Positions 19,432 to 27,222 of a DNA stretch of 64,000 nt are shown here, piece after piece. The translations under genes and the position numbers were made by a program. The stretch is from Williamsia muralis NBRC 105860 (GTDB lineage: Bacteria; Actinomycetota; Actinomycetes; Mycobacteriales; Mycobacteriaceae). The stretch lies in the NCBI RefSeq assembly GCF_001598915.1, contig NZ_BDAP01000001.1:806001-870000 (forward strand), given 5' to 3'. The stretch's first letter is position 1. Each line of letters begins with the position of its first letter. The notes beneath the pieces were generated by a model. It made no database searches. It worked only from the letters and a program-made list of their open reading frames with translations, and was not told the origin of the DNA.

Positions 19432-20604
19432 TCAGAGGCCGAGGATGGAGGACGCGATGATGGTTCGCTGGACCTCGGACGAGCCGCTGTAGATCGAGAC
19501 CTTGCGGTGGTTGAGGTACGTCGGAACGGTTTCTTGCGCCCAGTGCGGGGAGCCGATGTCCGCCGCGTCCACAGCCAGTGAGTCGACTCCCGCGAGGTCG
19601 GCCAGGATCTCGGTGGACGCCTGTTGCAGCTCGCTACCGCGGAGCTTCAAGACCGAAGAGACCGGATCGGGCTTGCCGTCTGCCGACGATGCCACTACCC
19701 GCAACTGCGTCAATTCCAGTGCGAGCAACTCGTTTTCGAGTTCGGCCAGGCGCGCGGCGAACAGGGGGTCCTCCAGCAGGGTGCCGTCGCCGACGGGTGT
19801 CTTCGCGGCCAGCTCCTTGGCCAGCGCGAGGCGGTTCTTGGTGATGCCCACCCGGGTGACACCTGTTCGCTCGTTGCCGAGCAGGAACTTCGCGTATCCC
19901 CAGCCTGCGTTCTCTTCGCCGACCAGGTTCTCCACCGGCACCCGGACGTTCTCGAAGAAGACCTCGTTCACCTCGAAGCCGCCGTCGACCAGTTGAATCG
20001 GCCTGACGGTGATGCCCTCGGTCTTCATGTCGATGAGCAGGAAGCTGATCCCCGCCTGGCGTTTCGGTGCATCGGGGTTGGTGCGCACCAGCGCGAAGAT
20101 CCAGTCGGCGTACTGGGCCATGGTGGTCCAGGTCTTCTGACCGTTGACCACATAGTGGTCGCCGTCGCGAACCGCACGGGTCTTGAGTGATGCCAGGTCG
20201 GATCCCGCCTCCGGCTCGGAGAAACCCTGGCACCACCAGATGTCGAGATTGGCTGTGGCGGGGAGGAAACGCTCTTTGATCTCCTGAGAGCCGAAGTTGG
20301 CGATCACCGGGCCGACCATGTCGGTGTTGAACGCGAGGGGTTCGGGCACGGAGGCGAGGTTCATCTCGTTCTGCCAGATGTGTTTCTGCACGGGAGTCCA
20401 GTCGCGGCCGCCCCATTCGGAAGGCCACTTCGGCACTGCCAGACCGTGCTCGTTCAGGATCCGCTGAACCGTGATCATGTCGTCGGGGAAGTTCAGCGTG
20501 CCCGCGGCGGTCCGCTCGCGGATCTCCTTGGGGATCTCGGTGGTGAAGAAGGTCCGCATTTCCTCGCGGAAGGCAACTTCGTCGTCGCTCAGTTTGAGGT
20601 GCAT
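19432..20604 (-). CDS. acyl-CoA dehydrogenase, second of a pair (FadE-like)
   Basis: A 390-residue acyl-CoA dehydrogenase with a well-conserved FAD/substrate region (WWCQGFSEPEAGSDLASLKTRA and GQKTWTTMAQYADW) and the C-terminal IYSGSSEVQRTIIASSILGL. In many family members the position before GS/GT is the catalytic Glu (YEGT); here it is Ser. The start was set at the ATG at 20604, which has AAGGA upstream and matches the usual beginning (KLSDDEVAFREEMRTFF). The gene lies upstream of its partner and divergent from a TetR regulator gene, which probably controls both. Confidence 0.92.
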   Translation of the reverse strand: MHLKLSDDEVAFREEMRTFFTTEIPKEIRERTAAGTLNFPDDMITVQRILNEHGLAVPKWPSEWGGRDWTPVQKHIWQNEMNLASVPEPLAFNTDMVGPVIANFGSQEIKERFLPATANLDIWWCQGFSEPEAGSDLASLKTRAVRDGDHYVVNGQKTWTTMAQYADWIFALVRTNPDAPKRQAGISFLLIDMKTEGITVRPIQLVDGGFEVNEVFFENVRVPVENLVGEENAGWGYAKFLLGNERTGVTRVGITKNRLALAKELAAKTPVGDGTLLEDPLFAARLAELENELLALELTQLRVVASSADGKPDPVSSVLKLRGSELQQASTEILADLAGVDSLAVDAADIGSPHWAQETVPTYLNHRKVSIYSGSSEVQRTIIASSILGL

Positions 20605-20792
20605 TGTTCCTTGATACTCCCGATCGTGTGCGTGCGTAAGGAACTCCGGCATGGTCCAACGCAATTTTTTCTCGCGGCGCCACAGAGTTTTACTCGTCGG
20701 TCAAACAAAGCCGATTCTAGCTGATGAACGGTGTGGTGCCAAGGGCGAAGCGTGAGGACTGGCAGGCGCGGCGGTGACGTAAAATCGCGACC

Positions 20793-21473
20793 ATGGCCAA
20801 AGTTCGGCAACGATCGGGTGCTGCGCCGTCCCGTCGCAGCAACGGGAACCGGCCAAGCGACGACCTGCTCCTCGACGCAGCGCGAGATGTGTTCCACGCC
20901 AACGGCTATCACGCAACCTCCATGGAGGCCATCGCGCAGCAGGCCGATGCCACCAAGCCGACGCTCTACTCCCACTTCGGCAGCAAGGAGCAGCTCTACC
21001 GGGCGTGCCTGGTCCGGGAGGCCGACAAACTTCGCGAGTGGTTGTTCGCGGCGTACGAGTCCGCCTCGGGATTGTCGATGGAGGAGCAGGTCAAGGCTGA
21101 CATGGTGGCCTTCTTCCGCTACGCGTCAGAGCATCCTGCCGGCTTCGGGCTGCTCTTCGGTGATGTCACCTCCGGGCCCAACGCCGAGATCCGCGACGAA
21201 CTCGTGCTGAGCATCTCGGGGCAGATCGCCATGCGCATCCGTGCCTACTACACGTTGCGGGCTCTGCCCGCGCCCGAGCAGAGCGCCGAGCTCCTCGCCT
21301 CGATGCTGGCCGGCATCGCCATCCACGGCGGCCGGCAGGCCCTCGCCCTCGAGCTCCCACCCCACGAGGTTGGACTCTTTGCCACTGCGCTTGCGCACGC
21401 GGGCCTCAAACATCTCGCACCTGTTCACATGGAGAACATCGACCGCACCGCGAGTGGTCTCCACGCGCAGTGA
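20793..21473 (+). CDS. TetR family transcriptional regulator
   Basis: A 226-residue repressor-type protein. The N-terminal helix-turn-helix is clear (DDLLLDAARDVFHANGYHATSMEAIAQQADATKPTLYSHFGSKEQLY), followed by a ligand-binding helical domain. It is divergent from the acyl-CoA dehydrogenase pair across a 188-bp gap and so is likely their acyl-CoA- or lipid-responsive regulator. I did not find an obvious long palindrome in the gap. The ATG at 20793 is the natural start. Confidence 0.92.
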   Translation: MAKVRQRSGAAPSRRSNGNRPSDDLLLDAARDVFHANGYHATSMEAIAQQADATKPTLYSHFGSKEQLYRACLVREADKLREWLFAAYESASGLSMEEQVKADMVAFFRYASEHPAGFGLLFGDVTSGPNAEIRDELVLSISGQIAMRIRAYYTLRALPAPEQSAELLASMLAGIAIHGGRQALALELPPHEVGLFATALAHAGLKHLAPVHMENIDRTASGLHAQ

Positions 21474-21565
21474 CAGCGCACGCACCGATGTGAACGGGTT
21501 TGCGGCCCCGCACAGAGTGCGGCTACCTCGGGCCATCGGGGTCAGGCGCCCTGTGCGGAAGCGGT

Positions 21566-21582
21566 GATTACCGGCTCGTTAC
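21566..21582. promoter_or_regulatory. possible GlnR box upstream of the nit1C-like cluster
   Basis: GATTAC and GTTAC half-sites are six bases apart, giving the AC-n9-AC spacing of actinobacterial GlnR sites, about 150 bp before the first cluster gene. Nitrogen control is expected for this cluster, but the motif is short and could occur by chance. Confidence 0.35.
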
Positions 21583-21731
21583 AGCGGTGAGACTCCTGCA
21601 GCACAGTGTTATTCCCTGGATAACCACCGGGAAACAGGCGACTTCTGTACTGGAACACGTAGCCCACTTCGGCTCTCGCTCATCGGCAATGCGGCCGAGG
21701 CGGCATCTATCTTCGCCCTCCAGGAGGACCC

Positions 21732-22256
21732 GTGTCCGATATCGATCAGTTGATTGCCGAGAATATCAAGAAGTCGTTGGCTGAGATCCCGCATCCGTCG
21801 TTGCCGAAGGGCAGCAACATTTATGGGGGGACGAAGTTGTTCCCGGATTATCAGGCTGAGGGTGGGGAGTCGTATTTCACGTTGGTTCATGGGATTGCGC
21901 ATGAGTCGTCGGTGAGTTTTGTGGCGGTGTTGCAGGCGACGCGGGCGTTGCGGAAGGGGTTTGAGTCGGCGTTGTATTTTTATGGTCCTGGTGCGATCAA
22001 TTGCCTGGCTACGCGTGGTTTTCCGACGACTGGTGATTCGGGTTTTCCGGGGGAGCAGAACATCAATGATTCGTTGGGGACGTTCATCGGTGAGGGTGGG
22101 ACGGTGTATTGCTGTCGGTTCGGGTTGGCACTTCATGGTGGTCGTGAGGAGGATTTGATCGAGGGTGTGATTCCGGCTCATCCGCTTGATGTGCAGGATG
22201 CGTTGATTCATTACGCCCGTAAGGGTGCCATCATCAACTCCACGTACATGGTCTGA
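21732..22256 (+). CDS. MSMEG_0572/Sll0783 family nitrogen starvation response protein
   Basis: A 174-residue protein of the family named after M. smegmatis MSMEG_0572 and Synechocystis Sll0783, the marker gene of nit1C clusters. In Synechocystis it is induced by nitrogen starvation. Its biochemical function is not known. Recognisable stretches are GSNIYGGTKLFPDYQAEGGE, GIAHESSVSFVAVLQATRALRKG and YFYGPGAINCLATRGFPTTG. It starts at GTG 21732 with a strong AGGAGG. Codon use is unlike the neighbours, with many T-ending codons. It is the first gene of the seven-gene plus-strand cluster. The gap to the radical SAM gene is 12 bases. Confidence 0.9.
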   Translation: MSDIDQLIAENIKKSLAEIPHPSLPKGSNIYGGTKLFPDYQAEGGESYFTLVHGIAHESSVSFVAVLQATRALRKGFESALYFYGPGAINCLATRGFPTTGDSGFPGEQNINDSLGTFIGEGGTVYCCRFGLALHGGREEDLIEGVIPAHPLDVQDALIHYARKGAIINSTYMV

Positions 22257-22268
22257 GGGCACTCCGAT

Positions 22269-23405
22269 ATGCCTGAATCGGAGACGGAGCGGAGCGGAGC
22301 TCGACCGGAGTCACAGACGAAGCGCAGCGGAGCTCGACCGGAATCAGCGTTGTCGGCCCGCGTGGATCTTGCGTTGCTCGGCGTGCGGGGTTCGTTGCCG
22401 GTCAGGCGTTCGGCTGGTGCGGGTCCCAGCGACGACGGCCATCTCGTCATCAACGGGATCAACGCAGCGATTCCGCGGAACCCGTTGAGTCCCTATGTCC
22501 TTGAGGGTGACCAAATTCTCCTGGATGGTTCGTCCGAAGACCTGGGACTGGATGTGTCGGCCATCGATCGGCCGGCGTTCTACGACCTCCGCACCGGTTC
22601 GGGCACGGAGTACGAGAAGATTGCCAAACTACATGGCCGGGACGTCCTGGCGAGCACGGTCATGCAGACCTGCATCCGCTACGACCCGGCGCAGCGGTGT
22701 CGCTTCTGCACCATCGAGGAATCGCTGCGTGCGGGAGCCACCGTGGCCGTGAAGAAGCCGGCTGAACTCGCCGAGGTCGCTGAAGCGGCGGTGCGCCTGG
22801 ACGGGGTGAAGCAGATGGTCATGACCACCGGTACCTCTGCGGCCGGAGACCGTGGTGCCAAGCACCTGGCACGGTGTGTGCGAGCGGTCAAAGCGGTTGT
22901 CCCACAACTGCCCATCCAGGTGCAGTGTGAACCTCCGGGCGACCTGGCGACGCTCACGGAACTGCGTGAAGCCGGCGCGGAGTCGATCGGCATCCACATC
23001 GAGTCCCTCGACGACGCGGTCCGCGCGCAGTGGATGCCGGGCAAGGCCACGGTGTCCATCGGCGAGTACCGGGCCGCATGGGCCGAGGCGGTGCGGGTGT
23101 TCGGCCGTAATCAGGTGTCCACGTACCTCCTCATCGGACTCGGTGAAGATCCCGACGAACTGGTCGACGGCGCACGCGAATTGATCGAGATGGGCGTGTA
23201 TCCCTTTGTGGTGCCGTTCCGTCCACACCCGGGTTCACTTGCGGTCGATGTGGACTTCGCGCAGGCTCCGCGGGCGGATGTGGTCGAAGCCGTCACCCGG
23301 CGGGTTGCCAAGGAACTCACGGCTGCCGGCATGGCAGGTTCGGACCAGAAGGCGGGCTGTGCGGCCTGTGGCGCCTGCAGTGTTCTACAGAATGTGGGTG
23401 GTTGA
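22269..23405 (+). CDS. MSMEG_0568 family radical SAM protein
   Basis: A 378-residue radical SAM enzyme of the nit1C cluster type. The cluster-binding Cys are 135, 144 and 147, a CX8CX2C spacing rather than the textbook CX3CX2C. Three more Cys (364, 367, 370) near the C-terminus could bind a second Fe-S cluster. A TIM-barrel core (QVQCEPPGDLATLTELREAG, IGIHIESLDD, STYLLIGLGEDPDEL) lies between. The reaction is unknown. The first ~25 codons are two copies of a 33-bp tandem unit, so the family core begins near residue 30 and the true start may be later. The stop overlaps the next gene by four bases. Confidence 0.9.
   Translation: MPESETERSGARPESQTKRSGARPESALSARVDLALLGVRGSLPVRRSAGAGPSDDGHLVINGINAAIPRNPLSPYVLEGDQILLDGSSEDLGLDVSAIDRPAFYDLRTGSGTEYEKIAKLHGRDVLASTVMQTCIRYDPAQRCRFCTIEESLRAGATVAVKKPAELAEVAEAAVRLDGVKQMVMTTGTSAAGDRGAKHLARCVRAVKAVVPQLPIQVQCEPPGDLATLTELREAGAESIGIHIESLDDAVRAQWMPGKATVSIGEYRAAWAEAVRVFGRNQVSTYLLIGLGEDPDELVDGARELIEMGVYPFVVPFRPHPGSLAVDVDFAQAPRADVVEAVTRRVAKELTAAGMAGSDQKAGCAACGACSVLQNVGG
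22275..22340 (+). repeat. two tandem 33-bp units at the 5' end of the radical SAM gene
   Basis: Units 22275-22307 and 22308-22340 encode ESETERSGARP and ESQTKRSGARP. They are similar at the DNA level, most strongly over the CGGAGCTCGACCG end. The stretch looks like an inserted or expanded repeat rather than part of the enzyme. Confidence 0.85.
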
Positions 23406-24817
23406 CGATGCGTACCGAAGCCAGGGATCTGTCCATTCTCACCGGTCCGCGGCGCGTCACCGCCCCCGGTGGGTTCATCATCCAACCTGCCGACACGGCA
23501 GCACAATTGGCGTCGTATCGAGCTTTGCGTCAGGACGCGTTCGTGCGTACACAACAACTCTTCGCCTATACCGATCGCGATGACCTCGACGACGATCCGC
23601 GCACGGTGGTGTTGTGTGCGGTGGCCGACGACGGCACAGTACTCGGCGGCGTGCGTCTGGCCCCTGCCACCGGCGAGGACATCGGCTGGTGGACGGGAAG
23701 CAGGCTGGTGGTACTTCCCACCGATCAGGCACGCGGGGTGGGGCCTGCGCTGGTACGCGCGGCGTGTGCCTACGCCGAGAATGCAGGCGTCTTGCGGTTC
23801 GATGCGGCGGTACAGGTGCGTTACCGCTCGATGTTCGCATCACTCGGGTGGGACCACACCGGGGAGGTGGACGTCGCGGGTACCGCGCATGCGGCAATGC
23901 GCTGGCCGATCAACAAGATCGAGCGCCTGGTGGCAGGGACGAAGGCGATGCTCGCCGACGTGCTGGCGCCGTTGTCCGGTCATGCTTCCGGTCTGGGCCC
24001 CGCAGGCTTCCGAGGAGATGACGGCAGCCCTGTGCCTGGCACCGACATGATCGCCGCATGCGACGCCATCATCCCGTCGATGGTGGAGCGAGACCCCGAA
24101 TGGGCCGGCTGGTGCGCAGTTCTCGTGAACCTCAACGATCTGTCGGCGATGGGTGCCACGCCCGTCGGATTGCTCGATGCGGTGGGGGCGCCGACCCGCT
24201 CACAACTGACGCGCATCATCCGGGGAATGGCGAAAGCCGCTGAGGCGTGGAATGTCCCGGTACTCGGTGGTCACACACAGTCAGGGGTGCCGGCGTCATT
24301 GTCGGTGACCGCTCTGGGCCGGACCGGCTCGCCGGTGCCGGCCGGCGGCGGCAGGGTGGGACACACCCTGCGTCTCACCACCGATGTGGGTGGCGGATGG
24401 CGCCGCGGTTACGCAGGGCAACAATGGGATTCGACGTCCTTTCGTCGGCCGGACGAACTCGAGCGGATGGGCACCTTCGTCCGGCGAGCCGCGCCGGCCG
24501 CGGCCAAGGACGTCAGTATGGCGGGTCTGGTCGGCACCACGGGAATGCTCGCCGAGGCCAGCGGCACAGGAGCGATTCTCGACGTCGCCGCCATACCGCG
24601 GCCGGCAGGTGTCACGGTGGGGGAATGGGTCACCGCGTTCCCCGGCTTCGCGATGATCACCGCCGATGATCCGGGACGGACTATACCCGATGCCGGACCG
24701 GCAATCTCGGCGACGTGTGGTCGGTTGACCGACACCCCAGGTGTCGGTTTGCGCTGGCCGGACGGTGCCGTCACGAGCGCCGTGCACAGCACTGTGACCG
24801 GGTTGGGAGAAGCATGA
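23402..24817 (+). CDS. MSMEG_0567/Sll0786 family GNAT acetyltransferase fused to AIR synthase-like domain
   Basis: A 471-residue two-domain protein. Residues ~20-180 are a GNAT acetyltransferase, with the acetyl-CoA loop QARGVGPALVRAACAYA. Residues ~195-471 resemble AIR synthase-related (PurM-like) proteins, with DMIAACDAIIPSMVE, CAVLVNLNDLSAMGATPVGLLDAVG and GGHTQSGVPASLSVTALG. In Synechocystis the two parts are separate genes of the nit1C cluster (sll0786, sll0787); a fusion is the usual actinobacterial form. The acceptor substrate and ATP-dependent reaction are unknown. Its start overlaps the radical SAM stop (ATGA type), indicating translational coupling. Confidence 0.9.
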   Translation: MTMRTEARDLSILTGPRRVTAPGGFIIQPADTAAQLASYRALRQDAFVRTQQLFAYTDRDDLDDDPRTVVLCAVADDGTVLGGVRLAPATGEDIGWWTGSRLVVLPTDQARGVGPALVRAACAYAENAGVLRFDAAVQVRYRSMFASLGWDHTGEVDVAGTAHAAMRWPINKIERLVAGTKAMLADVLAPLSGHASGLGPAGFRGDDGSPVPGTDMIAACDAIIPSMVERDPEWAGWCAVLVNLNDLSAMGATPVGLLDAVGAPTRSQLTRIIRGMAKAAEAWNVPVLGGHTQSGVPASLSVTALGRTGSPVPAGGGRVGHTLRLTTDVGGGWRRGYAGQQWDSTSFRRPDELERMGTFVRRAAPAAAKDVSMAGLVGTTGMLAEASGTGAILDVAAIPRPAGVTVGEWVTAFPGFAMITADDPGRTIPDAGPAISATCGRLTDTPGVGLRWPDGAVTSAVHSTVTGLGEA

Positions 24818-24861
24818 GTCAGAGTACAAACCACCGACACATCGAGCCGAGGTCCTGACCC

Positions 24862-25173
24862 ATGCCTGAGATGAGCTTCACCGTGCGCTGGCCGAACGGA
24901 ACCGAACAGCAGTGCTATTCGCCCTCTTTGGTGATGCACGACCACCTCGAGGTGGGTGGGCGTTACCCCGTACCGGAGTTCGTCAGCCTCACCACACGTG
25001 CCCTCACCGAGGCGAGTGACCGGGTACGTGCGAAGTTCGGGTTCGCATGCACGTCGGCGGCCGCGCAGATGTCGGAGATCCGAGCGGTGTCGCGCCGCAT
25101 GCCCGAAGGTGCTGTCGAGGTGCTCGCGATGACCGGTGCTGATCTCATCGAACCCAAGAGCACCGGCCGATGA
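24862..25173 (+). CDS. MSMEG_0570 family nitrogen starvation response protein
   Basis: A 103-residue protein of the family named after MSMEG_0570, found only in nit1C-like clusters. Recognisable stretches are MSFTVRWPNGTEQQCYSPS, HLEVGGRYPVPEFV and SDRVRAKFGFACTSAAAQM. No catalytic motif is evident. It sits 44 bases after the GNAT/AIR gene and 50 before the nitrilase-like gene in the same direction. Its function is unknown, and the call rests on sequence pattern plus context. Confidence 0.85.
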   Translation: MPEMSFTVRWPNGTEQQCYSPSLVMHDHLEVGGRYPVPEFVSLTTRALTEASDRVRAKFGFACTSAAAQMSEIRAVSRRMPEGAVEVLAMTGADLIEPKSTGR

Positions 25174-25223
25174 CTTCGGCGAGCATCCCGCCCACACCTG
25201 CCGCGGTTCACTAGTCTTCTCCC

Positions 25224-26060
25224 ATGCCACCCATTCGTGTTGCCGCACTGGCAGCCCACTTCGGTCGGGACGTCGAACGCGCGGTGAGCAAGATCGTCGG
25301 CATCATCGAAGCGGCCTCTCGAGACAACGTGGATCTGCTTGTGCTGCCCGACGCGTCACTCGGCGGCTACATCGGTGATCTCCGGGCACCGGATGTGGAT
25401 CACCTCCCTCCTGCGGTGGCCATCGACGGACCGGAGATGGCTCGAATCGCTGAGGCCGCGGGACCGATGACGGTATGCGTCGGATACACCGAAGACGTTG
25501 ACGGCCAACGCTACAACGCGGCCGCGTGCCTGTCCGGCGACGGCGTACTCGGTGTGCACCGCAAAGTTCATCAGCCTGCAGGCGAGTCGCTGGCGTACTC
25601 CGCAGGCGATCACTTCGGGGGGTTCGACACTCCCGTCGGCCGGATCGGGATGCTGATCGACTACGACAAGACGTTTCCCGAGGCCGCGCGCACCTTGGCG
25701 CTCGACGGTGCCCGGATCATCGCCGCGCTGTCGGCCTGGCCCGCCAGCGTGACCGACCGTGCGTCACGGCTTCCCAACGACCGGCAGTCTCGTCTGTTCG
25801 ACCTGTACGACGCAGCGCGCGCCGCCGAGAATCAAGTGGTGCTGGTCTCGTCGAATCAAACGGGAGTGATGGGCAAGTTGCGGTTCCTCGGTCAGGCGAA
25901 GGTTGTCGGCCCCGGCGGGGAAGTGCTCGCCAAGACGTGGGCGAAAGGCGGAATGGCGGTGTGCGACATCGACATCGATGCGGAGGTCGACCGGGCGCGC
26001 CGTGTGCTTCATCATCTCCGAGAACGTCGGGTGGACACCTACTGGCGGGACGAGTCGTGA
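25224..26060 (+). CDS. nitrilase-superfamily protein with altered catalytic triad
   Basis: A 278-residue carbon-nitrogen hydrolase-fold protein. The family triad is Glu-Lys-Cys. Here the Glu position in LLVLPDASLGGY is Asp43, the Lys is kept (Lys114 in GVHRKVHQP), and the Cys position in GMLIDYDKTFPEAAR is Asp146. With no Cys nucleophile it cannot use the normal thioester mechanism. It may be a pseudoenzyme, a scaffold or a regulator, or may use another chemistry. In nit1C clusters a functional nitrilase is expected, and none is present here. The stop overlaps the glycosyltransferase GTG start by four bases, so the two are coupled. The fold assignment is secure; the activity is open. Confidence 0.85.
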   Translation: MPPIRVAALAAHFGRDVERAVSKIVGIIEAASRDNVDLLVLPDASLGGYIGDLRAPDVDHLPPAVAIDGPEMARIAEAAGPMTVCVGYTEDVDGQRYNAAACLSGDGVLGVHRKVHQPAGESLAYSAGDHFGGFDTPVGRIGMLIDYDKTFPEAARTLALDGARIIAALSAWPASVTDRASRLPNDRQSRLFDLYDAARAAENQVVLVSSNQTGVMGKLRFLGQAKVVGPGGEVLAKTWAKGGMAVCDIDIDAEVDRARRVLHHLRERRVDTYWRDES

Positions 26061-27175
26061 CGTCGGCATGGGCCGGCGAGCGACCGCCGAGAATCTCCCT
26101 CGTGACCTACTCGACCAAGCCTCGCGGTGGTGTTGTGCACACCCTCAATCTCGCGGAGGCACTGGCGCATGCGGGTGCGGAGGTAACGGTCTGGTCATTG
26201 GCCAGGGGTGGCGATCCAGGGTTCTTCCGACCGGTGGATCCGGCTGTCACGGTGCGTCTGGCCCGCTTCACCGATCGCGACGGCGACACCGTCACCGACC
26301 GGATCGTGCGGTCGATCGAGGTGCTGCGGACCGAATTCGACCGTGACGCAGCCGATATCGTGCACGCGCAGGACTGTATCAGCGCGAATGCGGTCGGTCG
26401 GTGTATCCGTACCATTCACCATCTCGACCAGTTCACCACCCCGGTTCTCGCGGCATGCCACGAAAAGGCGATCGTCGAACCCTATGCGCGGATCTGTGTG
26501 TCGGCAGCGGTCGCACGGGAGGTTCACGAAGGTTGGGGTTACCAGCCGGTTGTCATCCCGAACGGGGTTCAGTCCGCCCGGTTCGCGGCGGCCGCAGGTG
26601 ACTCGTCCGAAGCCGTGGCCGGGCGCGCCCGCTGGCGATCGCGGCTGGGCCGGTACGTGCTCGCGGTCGGGGGCATCGAGCCGCGCAAGGGCAGCATCGA
26701 CCTGCTCGACGCCCATGCGCTGATGGTTCGCGAGCACCCCGATCTGAAACTCGTGTTCGCCGGGGGAGAGACCCTGTTCGACTACCGGGGTTACCGCGAG
26801 GAGTTCGACCAGCGGATGGCGGACCTGGGTATCTCACCGATCGTGCTCGGCCCTGTCGACGATAACGAGTTGCCCGCACTGGTGGCCGAGGCGTCGGTCT
26901 TCGCCTTCCCATCCACCAAGGAAGGGTTCGGGCTGGCGGCGATGGAAGCGCTCGCGGCCGGGACCCCGGTGGTCACACGCGACCTACCCGTGCTCCACGA
27001 AGTGTTCGGCGACACGGTTCGCTACGCCGCCACCCCTGCCGATCTGGCATCGGAGCTGAGCGCCGCGCTCACACCCGACCGGAGCCGGCTGGCCCGTGGC
27101 CGCACCCTTGCGGACGGCTTGACCTGGGCGCATGCGGCCAGACAACACCTCGAGTTCTATCGGCAACACGGCTGA
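26057..27175 (+). CDS. MSMEG_0565 family glycosyltransferase (GT4)
   Basis: A 372-residue GT-B glycosyltransferase. The N-terminal domain holds ISLVTYSTKPRGGVVHTLNLAEAL. The C-terminal domain holds the GT4 donor-binding block PSTKEGFGLAAMEALAAGTP, preceded by VGGIEPRKGSIDLL. It probably transfers a nucleotide-activated sugar to an unknown acceptor in the cytoplasm. The start is the GTG at 26057, inside the stop of the nitrilase-like gene (GTGA). The open frame extends far upstream, but in a non-homologous frame of that gene. It is the last gene of the nit1C-like cluster, and the same family accompanies the cluster in M. smegmatis. Confidence 0.9.
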   Translation: MTSAWAGERPPRISLVTYSTKPRGGVVHTLNLAEALAHAGAEVTVWSLARGGDPGFFRPVDPAVTVRLARFTDRDGDTVTDRIVRSIEVLRTEFDRDAADIVHAQDCISANAVGRCIRTIHHLDQFTTPVLAACHEKAIVEPYARICVSAAVAREVHEGWGYQPVVIPNGVQSARFAAAAGDSSEAVAGRARWRSRLGRYVLAVGGIEPRKGSIDLLDAHALMVREHPDLKLVFAGGETLFDYRGYREEFDQRMADLGISPIVLGPVDDNELPALVAEASVFAFPSTKEGFGLAAMEALAAGTPVVTRDLPVLHEVFGDTVRYAATPADLASELSAALTPDRSRLARGRTLADGLTWAHAARQHLEFYRQHG

Positions 27176-27222
27176 CCGTCGACCACGCCGGGCCGTTCTG
27201 CGGGGATCGGTGCCGGCCCGGG

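Noticed and set aside
25526-26056. Long upstream extension of the glycosyltransferase frame
   Set aside because: It runs through the nitrilase-like gene in another frame with no family sequence; the GTGA overlap at 26057 is the real junction.
25224-26060. Standard Nit1 nitrilase or cyanide-hydrolysing enzyme
   Set aside because: The Cys nucleophile is replaced by Asp and the Glu by Asp, so ordinary nitrilase activity is not supported.
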